Below, piece by piece: positions 45,326 through 58,579 of a DNA stretch of 64,000 nt (position 1 is the stretch's first letter; every line of letters begins with the position of its first letter). Origin of the DNA: Ascaris suum. Taxonomy: Eukaryota; Nematoda; Chromadorea; Rhabditida; Ascarididae. The position numbers and the translations under genes were made by a program. The notes below the pieces were generated by a model that was not told the DNA's origin, did not search any database, and worked only from the letters and a program-made list of their open reading frames with translations. Location of the stretch: assembly GCA_013433145.1 (NCBI GenBank), contig CM024177.1:3374110-3438109 (forward strand). The letters run 5' to 3'.

Positions 45326-48300
45326 ATGCTTTTCCGATTTCATTGGCGTTCGATATCCTGCCCATGGTCAGGTGGTATCGGCAATATGCGTTGCATATCA
45401 TCACAACAGGCTGCCGTTGCACTTCGACCTTTCTATTTCGCCGTACATCCTGACCGTTTCGCCAATAATCCGGAGATAAGAGCACATAACGAGCGATCAC
45501 TTCAGGTCAGTTATCGTTTACTTCGGATTCATGATTTTCTAGATTATCCAAACGATTCTAGCATTCAAGCGGTTAGCACATATGTTTCCTGTGGGTAATT
45601 TGTTTGAGATTTGGGAAATGCTCTTTACAGAATATTTCCTCAATTGGCAACTATAATCTGCTTTTGTTGAATTATGTAAAGCAAGTTCTTTCTTTAATTG
45701 TTGGGAATGAATATTTGAGATGTTCACCTGATTTTTGCATGTGTATTTCAATGCCTTAGGTGACCGAAACACATTGAGAGGATGATCGAGAGTTAATTTC
45801 CTGAAATTATACGAAAGAAATGATATTAATTTCCGGAACTAATTGGAGAAATGATTGAATAATTTTATATAGCTCTCATTCCAAGCATGTATAAGTTTTA
45901 TCGGATGAATTATTAGCATTTGTTTTTTACTGAGTAAACGTTTGAAATATTAGGCAACGCGTTTAGTCGTATACTTTTATAAATCATGATGTTAGGCACA
46001 AAAACCATATGCTATCATATCAGTGGCTTCTTTATCTTGTCATTTTCGATATACGCGAGTGAAGTAATGCTTTACAGACGTTCAACGGCTATTTAAATGA
46101 TCTATTCCGTCCACAAAGACCACCCGATCCAGTGAAAGTGGACTTTTATATTGTTGATAAAATAATGGGCGGTTGCGCAAAGTGCAGATATCTCTGACTG
46201 GCTCGAATGCACGCTCGATTATCGTGTTGGTCTCTACATTTTTTTGACTTGAGAGGTGACGGGATTGGTTTGCCATCAAATTACCACGAAGGGTTGAGAA
46301 TTTTGATATTCTATGTTGCGGTGATAACGATTTCCATGTTTCGCTAGATGCGGTCTTTATCTTCACTAATTTCATATGAGGAGAAAGTGGAGGTCGGGGG
46401 AGGAGGTGGAGGAGATAGGGTAAAAGGAGCATTAAAATTCCAAAATTAATATTGGAGAAAAAAGAGTAATTGGAACGAAAAACGTGATTGCAATTCTTTT
46501 AGATGCATACGTGTTTACTTATTTGGGCTATGAAAATAGCATAGGAAATGAGACTGTATCCTCTCAGTTGCTTCTTGCAGTTTACCAGTGGGCTCTTTCA
46601 AGTTCTTTCAGGCGTCTTTAATAAGTGGAAGTATTTTTGTTGACGGACGAATAGGTGCAATAATTAGATGGATGGGTACAGCTCTTAACAACAACTCTGT
46701 GAATATAAAATAATTTCTTTGCTCTAAAAATTTGTGGTACTTTTTAAAAAGAGATTTTGCACTTCTCTATAGTATATTCGATCCATGTTGGATTGTCGAT
46801 TTATTATATTTCGGGCATTCACTTCTTTTTCAGACGATGTAATCAGCGCAATAGTGTTTTTTTTTTGAGGTGTCGTCGTTAACGGTATAAAGATTGTGCC
46901 AGAAATGTTGTGTGGAGGAATCGGTTTTTCGTGAAAAGATACTTTTATTTGCGCAGTATGCTTAATAGATTTCATTTGAGAAAAAGGAAAGGAAGGAGGG
47001 GGAGGTTGTTCTATAAGTTATGTTTTTATTGATGATTATTTTGGCTAACGTATCATAGATTGGTTGATAAATAGTGTTATTACCGTCTTAACTTAATTTG
47101 TTAGTGGTGCTTAGGAGCTGTTCACAATGATAGTGAGAGTAAAGAGCAACGAGTGAAATTGTTTGCTCATGAGCGGTTTCCAAGAAGCGATCATTCCCCA
47201 GTCTTCATTTATAGGAGACAGTTCCATTTTCTAATATATTCAGTTCTTGGGTTTCCTTTGAATAATGCGTTAGTCTCATCGCTGCGTTTCCTTTCATTTC
47301 GCATCAAAATATTTTAGAAAGAGGGAAGGGGCACTAGGAATGTCCATATTAACCTGAATTGGATTTCTTTTTCACAAATTTTCGCTTCAACCATGTAACT
47401 GGCATTAATTTTGAAAATTTTAAAAGAATAGTAAGTGAGAGTAACTGTTCATTCGGCGGCTGTCGATAGCGGGTTTCAGAGCGGCGCTAGAGAAATGCAA
47501 CCTACCGACTAAGAATGTGCCGATGGCATCTACGGATGCGTTGCGGACGGGTCTTCCTCGAAGCGTATTCGATTCGAATGAGATAGATGCAGCCAAGGAA
47601 ATGATAGGACTATTTAGAAAGAAGCGATCGGCATACTTTGTCAGAGGCAACGATTTGAGTGCCGCTCTCAGGAAGCATAGAGAAACTGCTGCGCAGGCAG
47701 CTAAGGCATTCGAGTATGTTACCGTTTTTGAACTTATCGATTAGCATACCCCATTTCACAATGGAATGCTTGATCCTATATGGAAATTCGCTCGTTGAAA
47801 TAATTAAAATCTTGTCTGTGAATATTTGTATGTGTTATTTTGACATTCTCGTATGGTCATGAGAATGATTGAATATTTGTTGTGAAGCTGAAATGAATTT
47901 TATTTCGATTTGAACCAGCTTTTTGTTTATAAATAACAGACTGAATCTCTACGATAAGAGAGAGCGCAAATATAGGTGTTCGAAAGATAAACTTGTTGTT
48001 TATGTCACAGGTATCGTGGGATTGCTCACGATCCTTATATCGTGGATGAAGATAGGAAACGGAAATAAATATTGCCGGCGAAAGATTTATGCTGTCAACA
48101 TCCCACCATCACCTCCCTCCCCCTCTCTATCTCTCCTCTATCTCCTAAATTTTGAGGAAGAAGATTCCCATGATACCCTACTATCAGTTACTCTGTTTCT
48201 TCTGTTGTGTCCAAAATTTTGGCGATGTAAACCTCTGCCTTAATAAGCCCGTTCAGGGATTTATAGGCATCCGGAATTCGTTCAGTTTGTTGCGGTAAAA

Positions 48301-51300
48301 CAAACATATATGGCGATAGCGAAGGAATTCATTTATTTAGCCGTTCATTTAGCCAGAAAAAGGCGATCATACCCTCTTGGGAATTTTGGAGACGTTCTTA
48401 ACCACTCTGTTTTATCCGAGACGGTGAAATGTATAAACTCTATCATCTAGAACGTTCATGAGTGTTCGATTCTTAGGCATCGTCCAAGTAGTAATTTGCC
48501 CATCTTATAAGTCGCATGTAAATCTGCTATATGAATATTGCTGCATAAGCTTAGTCGATTCTTCGTTCAGCTTAAAGTTGTAACTGTTACGCCATACAAG
48601 CTTTTCATTTTATTCACGATATCTACTCGTCGCATTCTTCTCTTAAGCCGTTTTTCATTGGTATCGTTTTTATAGGAAGACATCGAGACTACTTCAAGAA
48701 GAAGTCGATGAGCTCAAAGAACGAGCTGGTATCATAGAAGTGGGTGTTCTTTTATTTTCTTATTTAACTATATGGATGGGATTTGATAGATTATGGAGCT
48801 AAAGGAAATCACAGGCACTATTAAGTTGCATATGTGTAGCAATGAAGTGTGTGTGTTTGAAATTCTTTTGCATCACCTACGCATACGTCTTATTCATATT
48901 GGAACTAATGTTAACCGATGTTGGATGAAATTCGATTAATGTTTAGATAATATGGCTAACGAATTGGGCTAAGTCACATATGAGACGTAGCTTGCTCACG
49001 GTGAACAGACTCATCACTCATGCACCATCGTCAAGCAGCAGCAATTCGATCATCGATGCTCTTCGAGGATATTGCTTGAGGTTGATGTTTCTTGCTTATT
49101 CGCATAGGTGATATTTGAATATGTGGAAGTATCCTTCATCATCTTCGGAAAAGCACGGCATCAAGGGTATAAACGCATAAATAGCGAACTGGCTCGAGCG
49201 AAGTGAAGTAAAGACGAAAGCATTTATTGTTATATATTTCCCTTATCAAGAGCTGCAAATTGAAAGGCATAGATCAGGTCAAGCCTAATCCGCATGAAGT
49301 TTATCTGCTGGCTCAACTGATGCCATCGTGAGGAGATTTGGATTCGACTTCAAGGATTTGAATCTTTTCGGCGTGGACGTTTAATGAGAAACAACTTCAG
49401 GTTCGGGAATGGATCGTTCGTGTGCTGTGATGGCGGAATGCAATTTGGTGTGCAGGACGTGCCCGAGGTGTGGGAGCGTGTGTGCAGTGAGGCATCTGTT
49501 CGGCGTATGCAGTTACCCGTGCTGAGGGGTGCACGTACTCGCCTTTCCCAGCTTATGGGAAATGCATATATTCTGACACCTCCAGAACGTTCTCTTGCTC
49601 AAACCGTTGATCAAATTCAGGTGAAAAATAGTTCCGTTATTGCGTTACTGAATCTTTGCCTAAAATTCAGCTTATATGTCTATTGTTAAAGATCACCAAG
49701 AACTGAGACATTTCCAGTTAGCGTACTGATACGTTTTTTATTTTTTTTCTCTGCTTGTGTGTTGCAAGCCTGTTCCATCTTATGTTTTATTGTTAATGAT
49801 TTTTTAATGGTTGGCGGGGTGCCCAGTTGCTTTTCGTTTGTCAAGAGTCTTTGCCACTCGATGGTTCGACGACTGCGCATCAGCGCAGCAGTGTGTTAGG
49901 CTACCCTGAGACGATATTTTAAGAGGGAATTCAGCTGTAGAGTATTATTGGGACGATTTCGTCGATTTCTTTGCATGTTTTCGTTGAGGCTGTCTGAAAT
50001 GAGACGAGGATCAGGTATCTTTTCCGGATTAAGTGGACGAGCTGGTTCTTTCCCATTTGATCCATTGTTAATCGACACAGTCTAATCACTACCGTTATTG
50101 CAGTCACTAATTGTGCGGATATTGACGCGAGATGACAGTGATAGGCTTCGATTACAGACACTTGGTAAAGATACGCTGATTGAGGTTGTCAGCGCTTATG
50201 ACGAGCTAGCCCTCGGAAAGGTTACTTTACGGCCTTATTACAACATTTCATTTGCACTCACATGGAAGTCGTGGTAAATAGAAGCAGATTTAAGAAGGCT
50301 GTTGTGCATCTCGTTGAATTATGAGAATTGATAGGCGTTTTATATTTTACCCATTCATTCGCTTATAGTAATTTAACTATCGTACCTGAGTGCCTGAGTG
50401 TCACAGATGTGATAGCTAGTTGTTTGGTAGTTCACATTTGTGGTTACCACAGGACCGGTTGTATGGAAAATGGAATTTATTGTCCAGTGTATTTGATTGC
50501 CAAATGTATTTTTTGAGTTCTGGCTACTGATTACTGATGTGTGTGCATAGTTAACATTTGTTTTCGCCGATGGAAAGAGGTTGATAGAGAGGAGATCAAG
50601 TCAGGACGCTAGAGGGGAATTCTCTTTTGTAGGACGGGCGTCTGTTTGTACCGTGTAATGCAGGCATCGAGCACGTGATCAGTTTTCTCAACGAGAAGGC
50701 ACACCTCTCACGTCAGATCAATGCTTCGCTGCATCGGCTTCAGGTGCCACTCAGTATTTCTCAACCTTGCATTTCAGTAAGAAATGAAAGCGTTCTTCAC
50801 CAAACGGGATATAGATCAAATTCAGTTTAAACCAGTTTGCAATTATGGCAGTTGAAATGCTACAAGCGCTTCGTATATTTTCGTTTCTAGTTTCATCTCG
50901 GATGCTTGGATTCCTAATCAATCTTTCTTGATATATTTGAAAAAGGGTATTGCCTATATCTCATGCTTCGCAAGACTCATGGCTCATAGAGTATTCTGTC
51001 CTTGAGAATGCAAGAATAGAGGTGGGACGGGAGTGCAACATGTGTACATTTTGCAGTCACTGTTATCTGTCTGCGGCACTCGAAAATGCTCTCCCTCACC
51101 GCTGTTTCATATGCCTAAATAGCTGTCGATTGTCATAAAATTCGTATGTATTTTTCTCATTGCTTCCAATATCTAGGGACCAAAATATTTTTCTTTGGAG
51201 ATTTTTTATCGTTCTATAGCTGTATTAGTTTCCGCTTTTTTTTCAGCAAATCTTTCAATTGATACTTCTCTCTTCTGCGTATTTTATAATTTAATCTTGG

Positions 51301-52050
51301 TTTATAAACGAAATTGATAAACAACAGCTTCTTCAAATGTCGTTTATGCGTTTATTTTTTTTTTTTTTTTTTGGCAACACAAAATAATGCTTATAGTTTG
51401 CAGTGTGATGTTGAAAACGTACGTCGTGATTGCATCGGTGAACTGAAATTACGTGATTTGACTTGGCAACAAGGAATCAATCTGGAGGAATTGCTCTCTT
51501 CATTGCATAGGCTGCAACAGGTGAATGCTTTTTGTGATCGTTAATTAAGTTGGTAACGTTTTTATTGTTTTGATATTTATGAGTAATTGTTGCATTGATC
51601 GGGCGGGCGCATGATTCGTTGTATATTGCCGGTGGAAATGGTTTTGCGCGACATTTGCGCCGAATCGCCCCACATTTCACTTTTCGCAGTCTTCAGCGTT
51701 TATTCCCATCTCTTTCTTTTTTTCCTATCCTTTCCTCGATTGTTTAGGATATCGTTTGAAATAAGCGCATAAAGCAGTTGTTTTCCAGCCTCCAATAACA
51801 ACAAAATGCCGGAATTCGAGGCAGTTTTGAATAACCATCGTGCAGAAACATTTATCAGGAATACAACGAATTTTTTCCCAGCTGTACTTGACATCTCTAA
51901 TTCCTCTTGGGTTCTCCTGACCGTTCGAGTTTTCAGGTTGAGGCGTCGCTGCGTGAGCTTCTCGTTGGTATGTGGTTGCACTTCGATACGAATCCGACAA
52001 TTTACGTGATGACCGATGGCAGGCTTTCGGTACCTCTCGAATGGGTATAA
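45326..52050 (+). CDS. TCAIM: TCAIM-like mitochondrial protein with J-domain-like HPD motif
   Basis: Eleven exons join in phase: 45326-45505, 46078-46171, 47470-47713, 47940-47975, 48676-48739, 48947-49080, 49401-49620, 50104-50164, 50664-50743, 51404-51520, 51937-52050; about 447 aa against roughly 500 for the vertebrate protein. The N-terminus is Arg-rich without acids (MLFRFHWRSISCPWSGG), consistent with a mitochondrial presequence. It is followed by AVALRPFYFAVHPDRFANNP, the family's conserved start with an HPD motif as in J-domain co-chaperones. Further family matches are RSLQ-TFNGYLNDLF, EKCNLPTKNV, a short coiled coil (RLLQEEVDELKERAGIIE), WLTNWAKSHMRRSLL and the end DGRLSVPLEWV. Vertebrate TCAIM is mitochondrial; the role in this organism is inferred. 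A tttcag acceptor lies just before the first ATG, so the mRNA may be trans-spliced. An out-of-frame ATG lies 5 nt upstream. The exon 2/3 join uses a weak gatag acceptor. Confidence 0.9.
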
Positions 52051-54578
52051 TGAGGGTGTTGATGTCACTGCTTCATATCATCTTTATAGTTTTTTGTATT
52101 CGTTTTTGGCATATTCAATATCACAAGCATCTTTAGAATAGCGGTCTAGTCTCTAGCAATTCTTTATTCAAGGGATAGATTGATTGCACATAACGATCTC
52201 GCTTATATAATTTTGTTGGTACGCTTATTGTATAGCCGTCGTATTAGAATTTTTTTCGAAGAAGTTTATTACGTGAAGCAGCAAAGAAACACTTAAAACC
52301 GAAGTTATTTATGCATGTGGAACATTTGATGTTTTTCTTTTCTAGTAGAGCTTTATCAGAGATTTTATGCGTCGTCTTTCATCGTGGGTGAGCGGATTGA
52401 GGCAATTCGAATTGCAGTTTTCGTTGGATCATTATTGAGGCATAAGTGATCAGGATTTAGTCGTTTCTTTGATTTTAAATTGCTTTTACGCATCTTTATT
52501 TCAGTATAATCTATCATATCCATATAGAAGCTTTCTCTAGTTTTGCACTGCAATTAAATCTTATCAAATTTATTGTGGTGTGACGTAGTAATTGAGCATC
52601 GACACTCTTATAACTTGAATTATAATCTCATCTTTAATTGGTTAGGAAATTGTAATTTTATTTCTATAATCTCAGCTCCTTCGTTTGCTTTCGTAACAGT
52701 GATGCATCATAATAGAGTCATAGCTGATTGGGTGATGTCGTTTATTTTTAGTCGTTTAACGATTCAAAGATGTTTAGTATTTTTTTGAAATTTAGGAATT
52801 TGTTATGTGATGTTTCAAACTATTGAATTCGGGGCAAAAAAAAAAATGAAAACGGCAATTTAGTGAATACATTGAAAATATTTACTTTCTTTAATTTTAT
52901 GTTGTCTATGCAAAGTTGGGCTTTCTTTCTTATTCGCTTATTTCTTATTCATATCGAAATGAGTTTTTATTGCTTGCAATTGTGGTTTTAATTATGTTTT
53001 GATTATGAGTTAATTGCTAAAGCATAATTATGATTATTTGTTGCCTTATATGGAAAAATTAGCAACGCAAACATAAAACTAATTGAATTTTAGTTTATTT
53101 CGTTGGGAATGTTTTGCATTATTTTTATTTATTTACATGAGTTGTTGACTTTTGATGTGATCTTTTCCTCTCAATTCCTTTTCTTTATAATTGACAGTTA
53201 TTGCATCAACGAGTGTATAAATGGTTATTTACATTTCCCCAGCCAATTTATTCGTAGATCTTTTGTGCATTTTGCAGCTTTTATTTGAGGAATCTGGAGT
53301 TCTTGGCTACAGTTGTGGTTTTCTTGGAGAAGTTTTTACTCTAACTATCCTTCGGATATTTTTTGTGAGAATAGAGTCATCGAGCGCCTACAATCCATCC
53401 CACTCCAAATAATCAGAAATCGTCCATACGCTGAATGTATTTTATTTCCGGTCACATGTCCGCATAATAACAATGAGTTTTGTTCGTCTCGGTTAAGTAG
53501 GTTTTATATATCTTTTTATTTTCTCTCTCTAGTCGCTTGATTTCTTTCCACGGTGAAAGTTTACACGTTTCATTCTCGACATAATAGAGTTTCTTTGATG
53601 TTTTTCAAAGTTTTTGCATGAATTGTTTAGTTGTGAAGAGTGTTTTTTATTATTGAAATTTGCCATTCTTGAATAGAACGGATATTTTAACTTTTTTTTA
53701 AAAAATGAATGTTGGCCAAATATGCCGAAGAGCCGGGTAAAATTTCAGCACTATCGAGTGTAGATGCTTGTTTCCAATTATATTATTTCGTTTGCCTCAG
53801 ATTAGTGCTAACAACGTTTTGCAGATTCTCTTTGTTGATGCATCAAAGATACCAGTGAATAATTGTTTTTTCTTGTAGTGTATTTGTCTGTCTGTGTGTT
53901 TGCATGTCTGTGCCTTTTGTTGTTTTTTAAAATGAATTCATTGTTATATAAACATAAATGAATTCTTATTGCTATGGGCATCTAAATTTCATTAAATAAA
54001 ATACAATGGAGTATCGGTGTTATTGTTTATTCTTTATCAGCGATAATGTTAAGCATGTATGGAGTCAGAGAAATCACACTCTTATCTTATCTCTAATAAT
54101 ATTATATAAAAGTATGTGATAATAAGTAGTTGATTTTTATTGAAACTAGAAAGTTTTATACTTTTTGAGTTTTTTTTTTGTCGAGATTGGTGCAATTCAT
54201 AGAAGTATTTGCATCTTAAATATAATAAACTTCAAAATTTCGTTGCCGCTTTCTACTGCAATTGTTTTCGTTGATTTGAAAATCATTTTTTTAAATCATA
54301 CCTTTGTTTCTTCTTATTATGGGGTGAAATAATGCATTCGATTGGATAAGAGGAAGCAATGAAAATTGCATCACGTAATGGTAGCAGCATATTTGTGTCA
54401 TAGGGTGGTTTCTAAAGTAAGCATGCTTGGAGTATATTTGAAAGCTTGGTAAGATAAGCTGGAATAGTAATATGCACACTGTGATGTTCAAAGTTTGTTT
54501 TAAGTGAGAAGAGGATTCGATGGTCACGTGGACTTAATTGAGGGGTGATGCTGCGTTTTTAAAAGAACTGAACTTTAG
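52051..54578. other. TCAIM-like 3' flank and AT-rich intergenic DNA
   Basis: There is no convincing exon. ATTAAA occurs near 52552 and AATAAA near 53993, either of which could end the TCAIM-like transcript. The sequence is very AT-rich with T-runs. An open stretch near 53709-53770 (LAKYAEEPGKISALSS) is coding-like but short and unsupported. Confidence 0.45.
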
Positions 54579-54722
54579 AACCTCGATGAACTTTCGGAAA
54601 TACCAAAAGGCATCAAGGATCGACGCTTACTTTTTTCCTTCATTCATTCCAAGCCCCTTCTGGAATTCGTCACCGAAATCTTAAAAGGCAGGATATGGAG
54701 GACGGTTAATCGTTTCTGTCAG
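54579..54722 (+). other. Exon-like ORF, plus strand, unassigned
   Basis: 48 codons are open between an aactttag acceptor and a CAG|gtgtag donor (NLDELSEIPKGIKDRRLLFS...). Codon use looks coding. A second exon-like frame begins right at its end (54723-54881, after tttctgtcag, ending A|gtacgt; VGLSTLDVGLTLIIWYVEG...). Both cannot belong to one transcript unspliced, because the frames differ by one base. The family is unknown. A decayed gene is possible. Confidence 0.25.
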
Positions 54723-54888
54723 GTGTAGGATTATCGACATTAGATGTCGGTTTAACTCTAATAATTTGGTATGTGGAAGGTACTACTCAACGTTCTCGTA
54801 TAGCGCGGTTCATTATGAATACATGTGTTGAGTACCACAGATGTGGCATTGCCGGCACTAAGAATTCATCGGCGCTAATTAGTACGTA

Positions 54889-55108
54889 TCAATACAGATC
54901 GCCAACTTTTTGAACGCATGGATTATGAGGAATGATCTTAACAGTAGTCTTATGTTCACGATTTGCTTTAGATCTGAAGAGCGTAGACTGAGAGACTACG
55001 GAAGAGTAGACGTTTTGAGGAGCGAACGTGGTAGAGCGTAAAGGGCTCGATTCCAACGTAATTTCCGTCGCCTTAACATACACGTCAACGAGCGTAGCGT
55101 TGAACGAA
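54889..55108 (-). other. Exon-like ORF, minus strand, possible C-terminal exon
   Basis: After a minus-strand acceptor cttttactttgccag the frame reads SFNATLVDVYVKATEITLES... to a TGA at 54891-54889. Codon use is strongly RNY-like, more so than the overlapping plus-strand readings. No upstream exon was identified in the next 4 kb. It may be the last exon of an unrecognised minus-strand gene or a relic. Confidence 0.3.
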
Positions 55109-58083
55109 CTGGCAAAGTAAAAGACTGGCTGGCTCAACAGGTAACCTCATTTTTTTTTTGCTCGTACTTTCTTGCTACTTAAGCCTAAAAAAACCTTTAG
55201 GACTTCGCTTCTATTGAAATATTCATAGAATTTGATAGCGGGAATTCCTTACGAGATGTCTCAATCATTATCTGTTCTCATAAGTCGCATCTACGTTTTT
55301 CTCGCTCGTTTTATATTCCTTTTTTTGTGCTAAAACGGTTGTTTTTAGCAGTAATCTTGTTGCTTAGAGAGCAATACCATTTATACGAAGTATTTATCTA
55401 GTGTTGTATTGAAAGGTAATAATAATAATAATGAACTGAATAATGATCTAAAATGAAACAAACTTTCTCTTTATTTTAAGCAGGCATTAAGGCATCATTG
55501 CTATTTGAAGGTCATATCTATGAAGAAAGGAGATTTCTTACGCTGTAGGGAAGTATCTTTCTTCAGTTCGTGTCTGCATGTGTGGATCTAGATATTTGTG
55601 CTTGCTTATGTGACGAATACTTCGACTTTATTTCTTCGGTATGTCGATCTGAATTAACCTACGCCGAACTCGGTTAGGACCAACAAGCGTAGGATTTTAA
55701 TGAACCAGCTCGGGACTGTCAGGTTTTATGGGAGGTAGAGCGAGGATGAAGGCTAGCCACTTTCTAGCAAAGAGCAAAATTTGTTGGTTTTGTGGTCCAC
55801 AGTATACAGATCACCATGTCAGGACAGATGCGGTTCGCTGTTCTAAAATGTTCTAATTTGCTTCATCTACTGTGAACAGCTATATCCTAGAACCTCCTGT
55901 TCACAATCTACTGCGTATACTCAACGAGGAAAGCCTTCTATTTGATTTAGTGAAGGCGGAACGCAGCCTGTTTAGAATTTTGTATTTAATATCGTAGGTA
56001 CTCATAACCTGCATTCGTAGTAGTATTTTACTGCTTAAATTTAATAAGTAAATATTTAAACGCTGTCGCTTGTTTCTATGGACATCAAAATTTCTTGTTG
56101 ACGGATATGTGGACGTTTTGACTAAAACTATAACGGTCGGAGTGCATACATGAAAATCATCCTTATTTTTGAAGCCATATTTCAATAATATGCAATATTG
56201 CGAGATTTTTTGCGACTTTTTTAAAGAAAGCTGCCAAAAATTTGATTTTTGTCAATCAGAAGAAAATCACTTGGAGAAAAATAATATGTTTGAGGGTAAT
56301 ATTGCTAAGCGATCTTGACAATGCTATCTATGAAAATCGTAGTTGAAATTATATTTTCTCATTTAAGTCATTTTCTAACATTTTTGGCAACAATCAAAGG
56401 ATGAAGCATTGAAGCATTTTTGAGGATTGTAACGCTCTTTTGCTATTTCTTTTTCTTTTTTCTATTGCACTCTCTTTTGTTACGACTCTATTGCATAGCG
56501 TTAAATTTTGCTTCTGCTTTTTTTAAAAATTATTTAATTTTCTTTCTATTTATAAATGAGATATTCCAAAGGAAATTCTTTGAAAATAGAATTATAGTGA
56601 GAATAAATGTATCATTTTATAATATTTCATTAATTTTATTTAATAGACGACTCTTTTTGCACATAATGTCTTGTTAATAAATTTCTCGAGGAATTGATTG
56701 TTTCTTTCAAAAATGGAATTCTCCATTGTTGTTCTCTTTCGTATCGTTGGAAATAGATACATTTATTTGGTGTGATTGTATACAATTCGTATTAATCCAT
56801 CCAAAAGTTTATGAAAGGGAATTATTTAGGGATTATTTGCAAGTCTTTTTGGCGCAGTGTTCACATTCACTCAAACAATAGTGTGGAAGCACAATGAAGT
56901 ATATGCGCGAAACGATTTATGTGCTGAGATATGTTCGATCAATCACCATAGCTGGAAAGGCTTAGGAGAGTTGCAAGAATTCACTCATATTTTGCTGCGA
57001 AACTAATGAGTGAATTTTGATAGCTTCAAAAGTCAATTTACCACAGGATAGGTACCATTAAAGTTGATGCTGCTAAAGCTTTGTAACTGTATTTGCGAGT
57101 ATAACACACTTGCTAGATGAAAGAAAGTATAACACACTTGCTGTCCGAGAGAAAATATTGCATCGTTTTCATGGGCGACAAATTTTCATGACAGCGTAAA
57201 TCATATCACAGTTTAGATTATGCATGTCTTTAATTGTTTATTTTTACAAAAATATTACATAAGCAAACATATTCTATACAGAGTGATAATTCCTATTTGA
57301 ACATAGCAATTAATTGAACTCAAATTCAGAAATAATCTCAACACGTTTAATGTTTTTATTATGTTCGTAAAATTACTCGTTGAGTGATTCATTGTTTCAC
57401 TGAGTTTGCTTAGCAATATGCGCTCTTTCGAAAATGCATTCACCATACATCGAAATATTTGCACAAAATTAGTCGATGATTTAAAAAAAGCCAAAAACGA
57501 GAGAATGAATAATCTCCGAGTGGCATTTTTTTTTCTATCTGATTTTGAATTCTGACGAATCGAGAGTTCTCGAAAAATATGGCTTTATAATCTAAGAAAG
57601 AAATGAAAAATTAATGCTGAAATGAGTCGTATTTATTGATGATAAAGTGAATAGCTTACTGAGAGTCCGTATTGCAGCTCCGTAGACAGGTTTTTTCTAC
57701 TTTAGAGCAGATGTTTTATTTTTTGTTATTTTCAATTTCATATATGTTAGAAATTAGATTTCACTCTGGAAAAAATGAAGGTATATTTGAGCCTTAAATA
57801 ATATGGATCGAATAAACTGATTTCATTTCATAGTTTCACAAAGATTTGTTTAACATCGTTTAAAAGAGTGAGAAAGAAGGGAGAGGGAATATTTTTCCTC
57901 CTATTCCATCTATAATGTAAAAAAAAAACTGGGTTATCGAGTACGTCGAAGAGTGTAGGCCATTTCAAATAGGGCTATTCTGAAATTAAATTTTATTCTT
58001 TGGTCACGGTGACTTATTCGTTAAATTTAGATGGAAAATGTTTGCCCATCGTTAGAAATTCTACTTTGCGGTCCTTTTGATTT
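55109..58083. other. Intergenic region without supported genes
   Basis: Features seen: an inverted repeat CCTACGC...GCGTAGG with a 23-nt spacer near 55660-55696, and two copies of TATAACACACTTGCT about 28 nt apart near 57100 and 57128. ORFs at 55901-56185 and 57255-57494 (minus) are rich in Asn, Ile, Lys and Ser and look like AT-rich chance frames. Confidence 0.45.
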
Positions 58084-58579
58084 ATGAGGAATGCAATGAA
58101 TAAATTTGAATACAATAAATCGTTGCCAAGTAAAATTTTTGCTTGCAAAGAGATCATTGAGCACTCTAAAGAAGACAGCAATCATACAATGAGATTTTGG
58201 GGTATGCGTAATGATGGAACCCCAATTTACGTCAACTCATACAGAGAGTTACTCGCACACGCTATTGCAATAAGCCGACAACCCTTTCCTATATTTTTGT
58301 GAATTCTATTCAATTCGTACTTCATTGAGCGTAAAAATTTCGTCAAACACTCGTTAGACGTGAAATTCACTCGAAATGATTTATAGAAGTTTAAATTTTA
58401 AATGACTTGGACGTTAGGGAAAAAACTTCAGTGAGCATATGACTTTTCATTCGTCTATTCAAAATCAAATATTCGCAGAGCGAAAAGCGTTTTTTGAATT
58501 ATTACCTGGACAAAAAAAAAACGGGTGCGAAATGTCATCGCTGAAAGAATTAAGTGGACTATCACTAAACTACGAAAAG
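58084..58579 (+). other. Two exon-like ORFs, plus strand, unassigned
   Basis: A 72-codon ORF (58084-58302, containing GMRNDGTPIYVNSYRELLAH) is followed by an exon-like segment at 58479-58579. The latter has an attcgcag acceptor, 33 open codons (RKAFFELLPGQKKNG...SLNYEK) and the donor AAG|gttagt. The phase between them is not settled. Further plus-strand candidates are 59550-59626 (ending KINAINKKLQY, TGA) and 59903-60037. They could be one gene, but I recognise no family. Confidence 0.3.
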
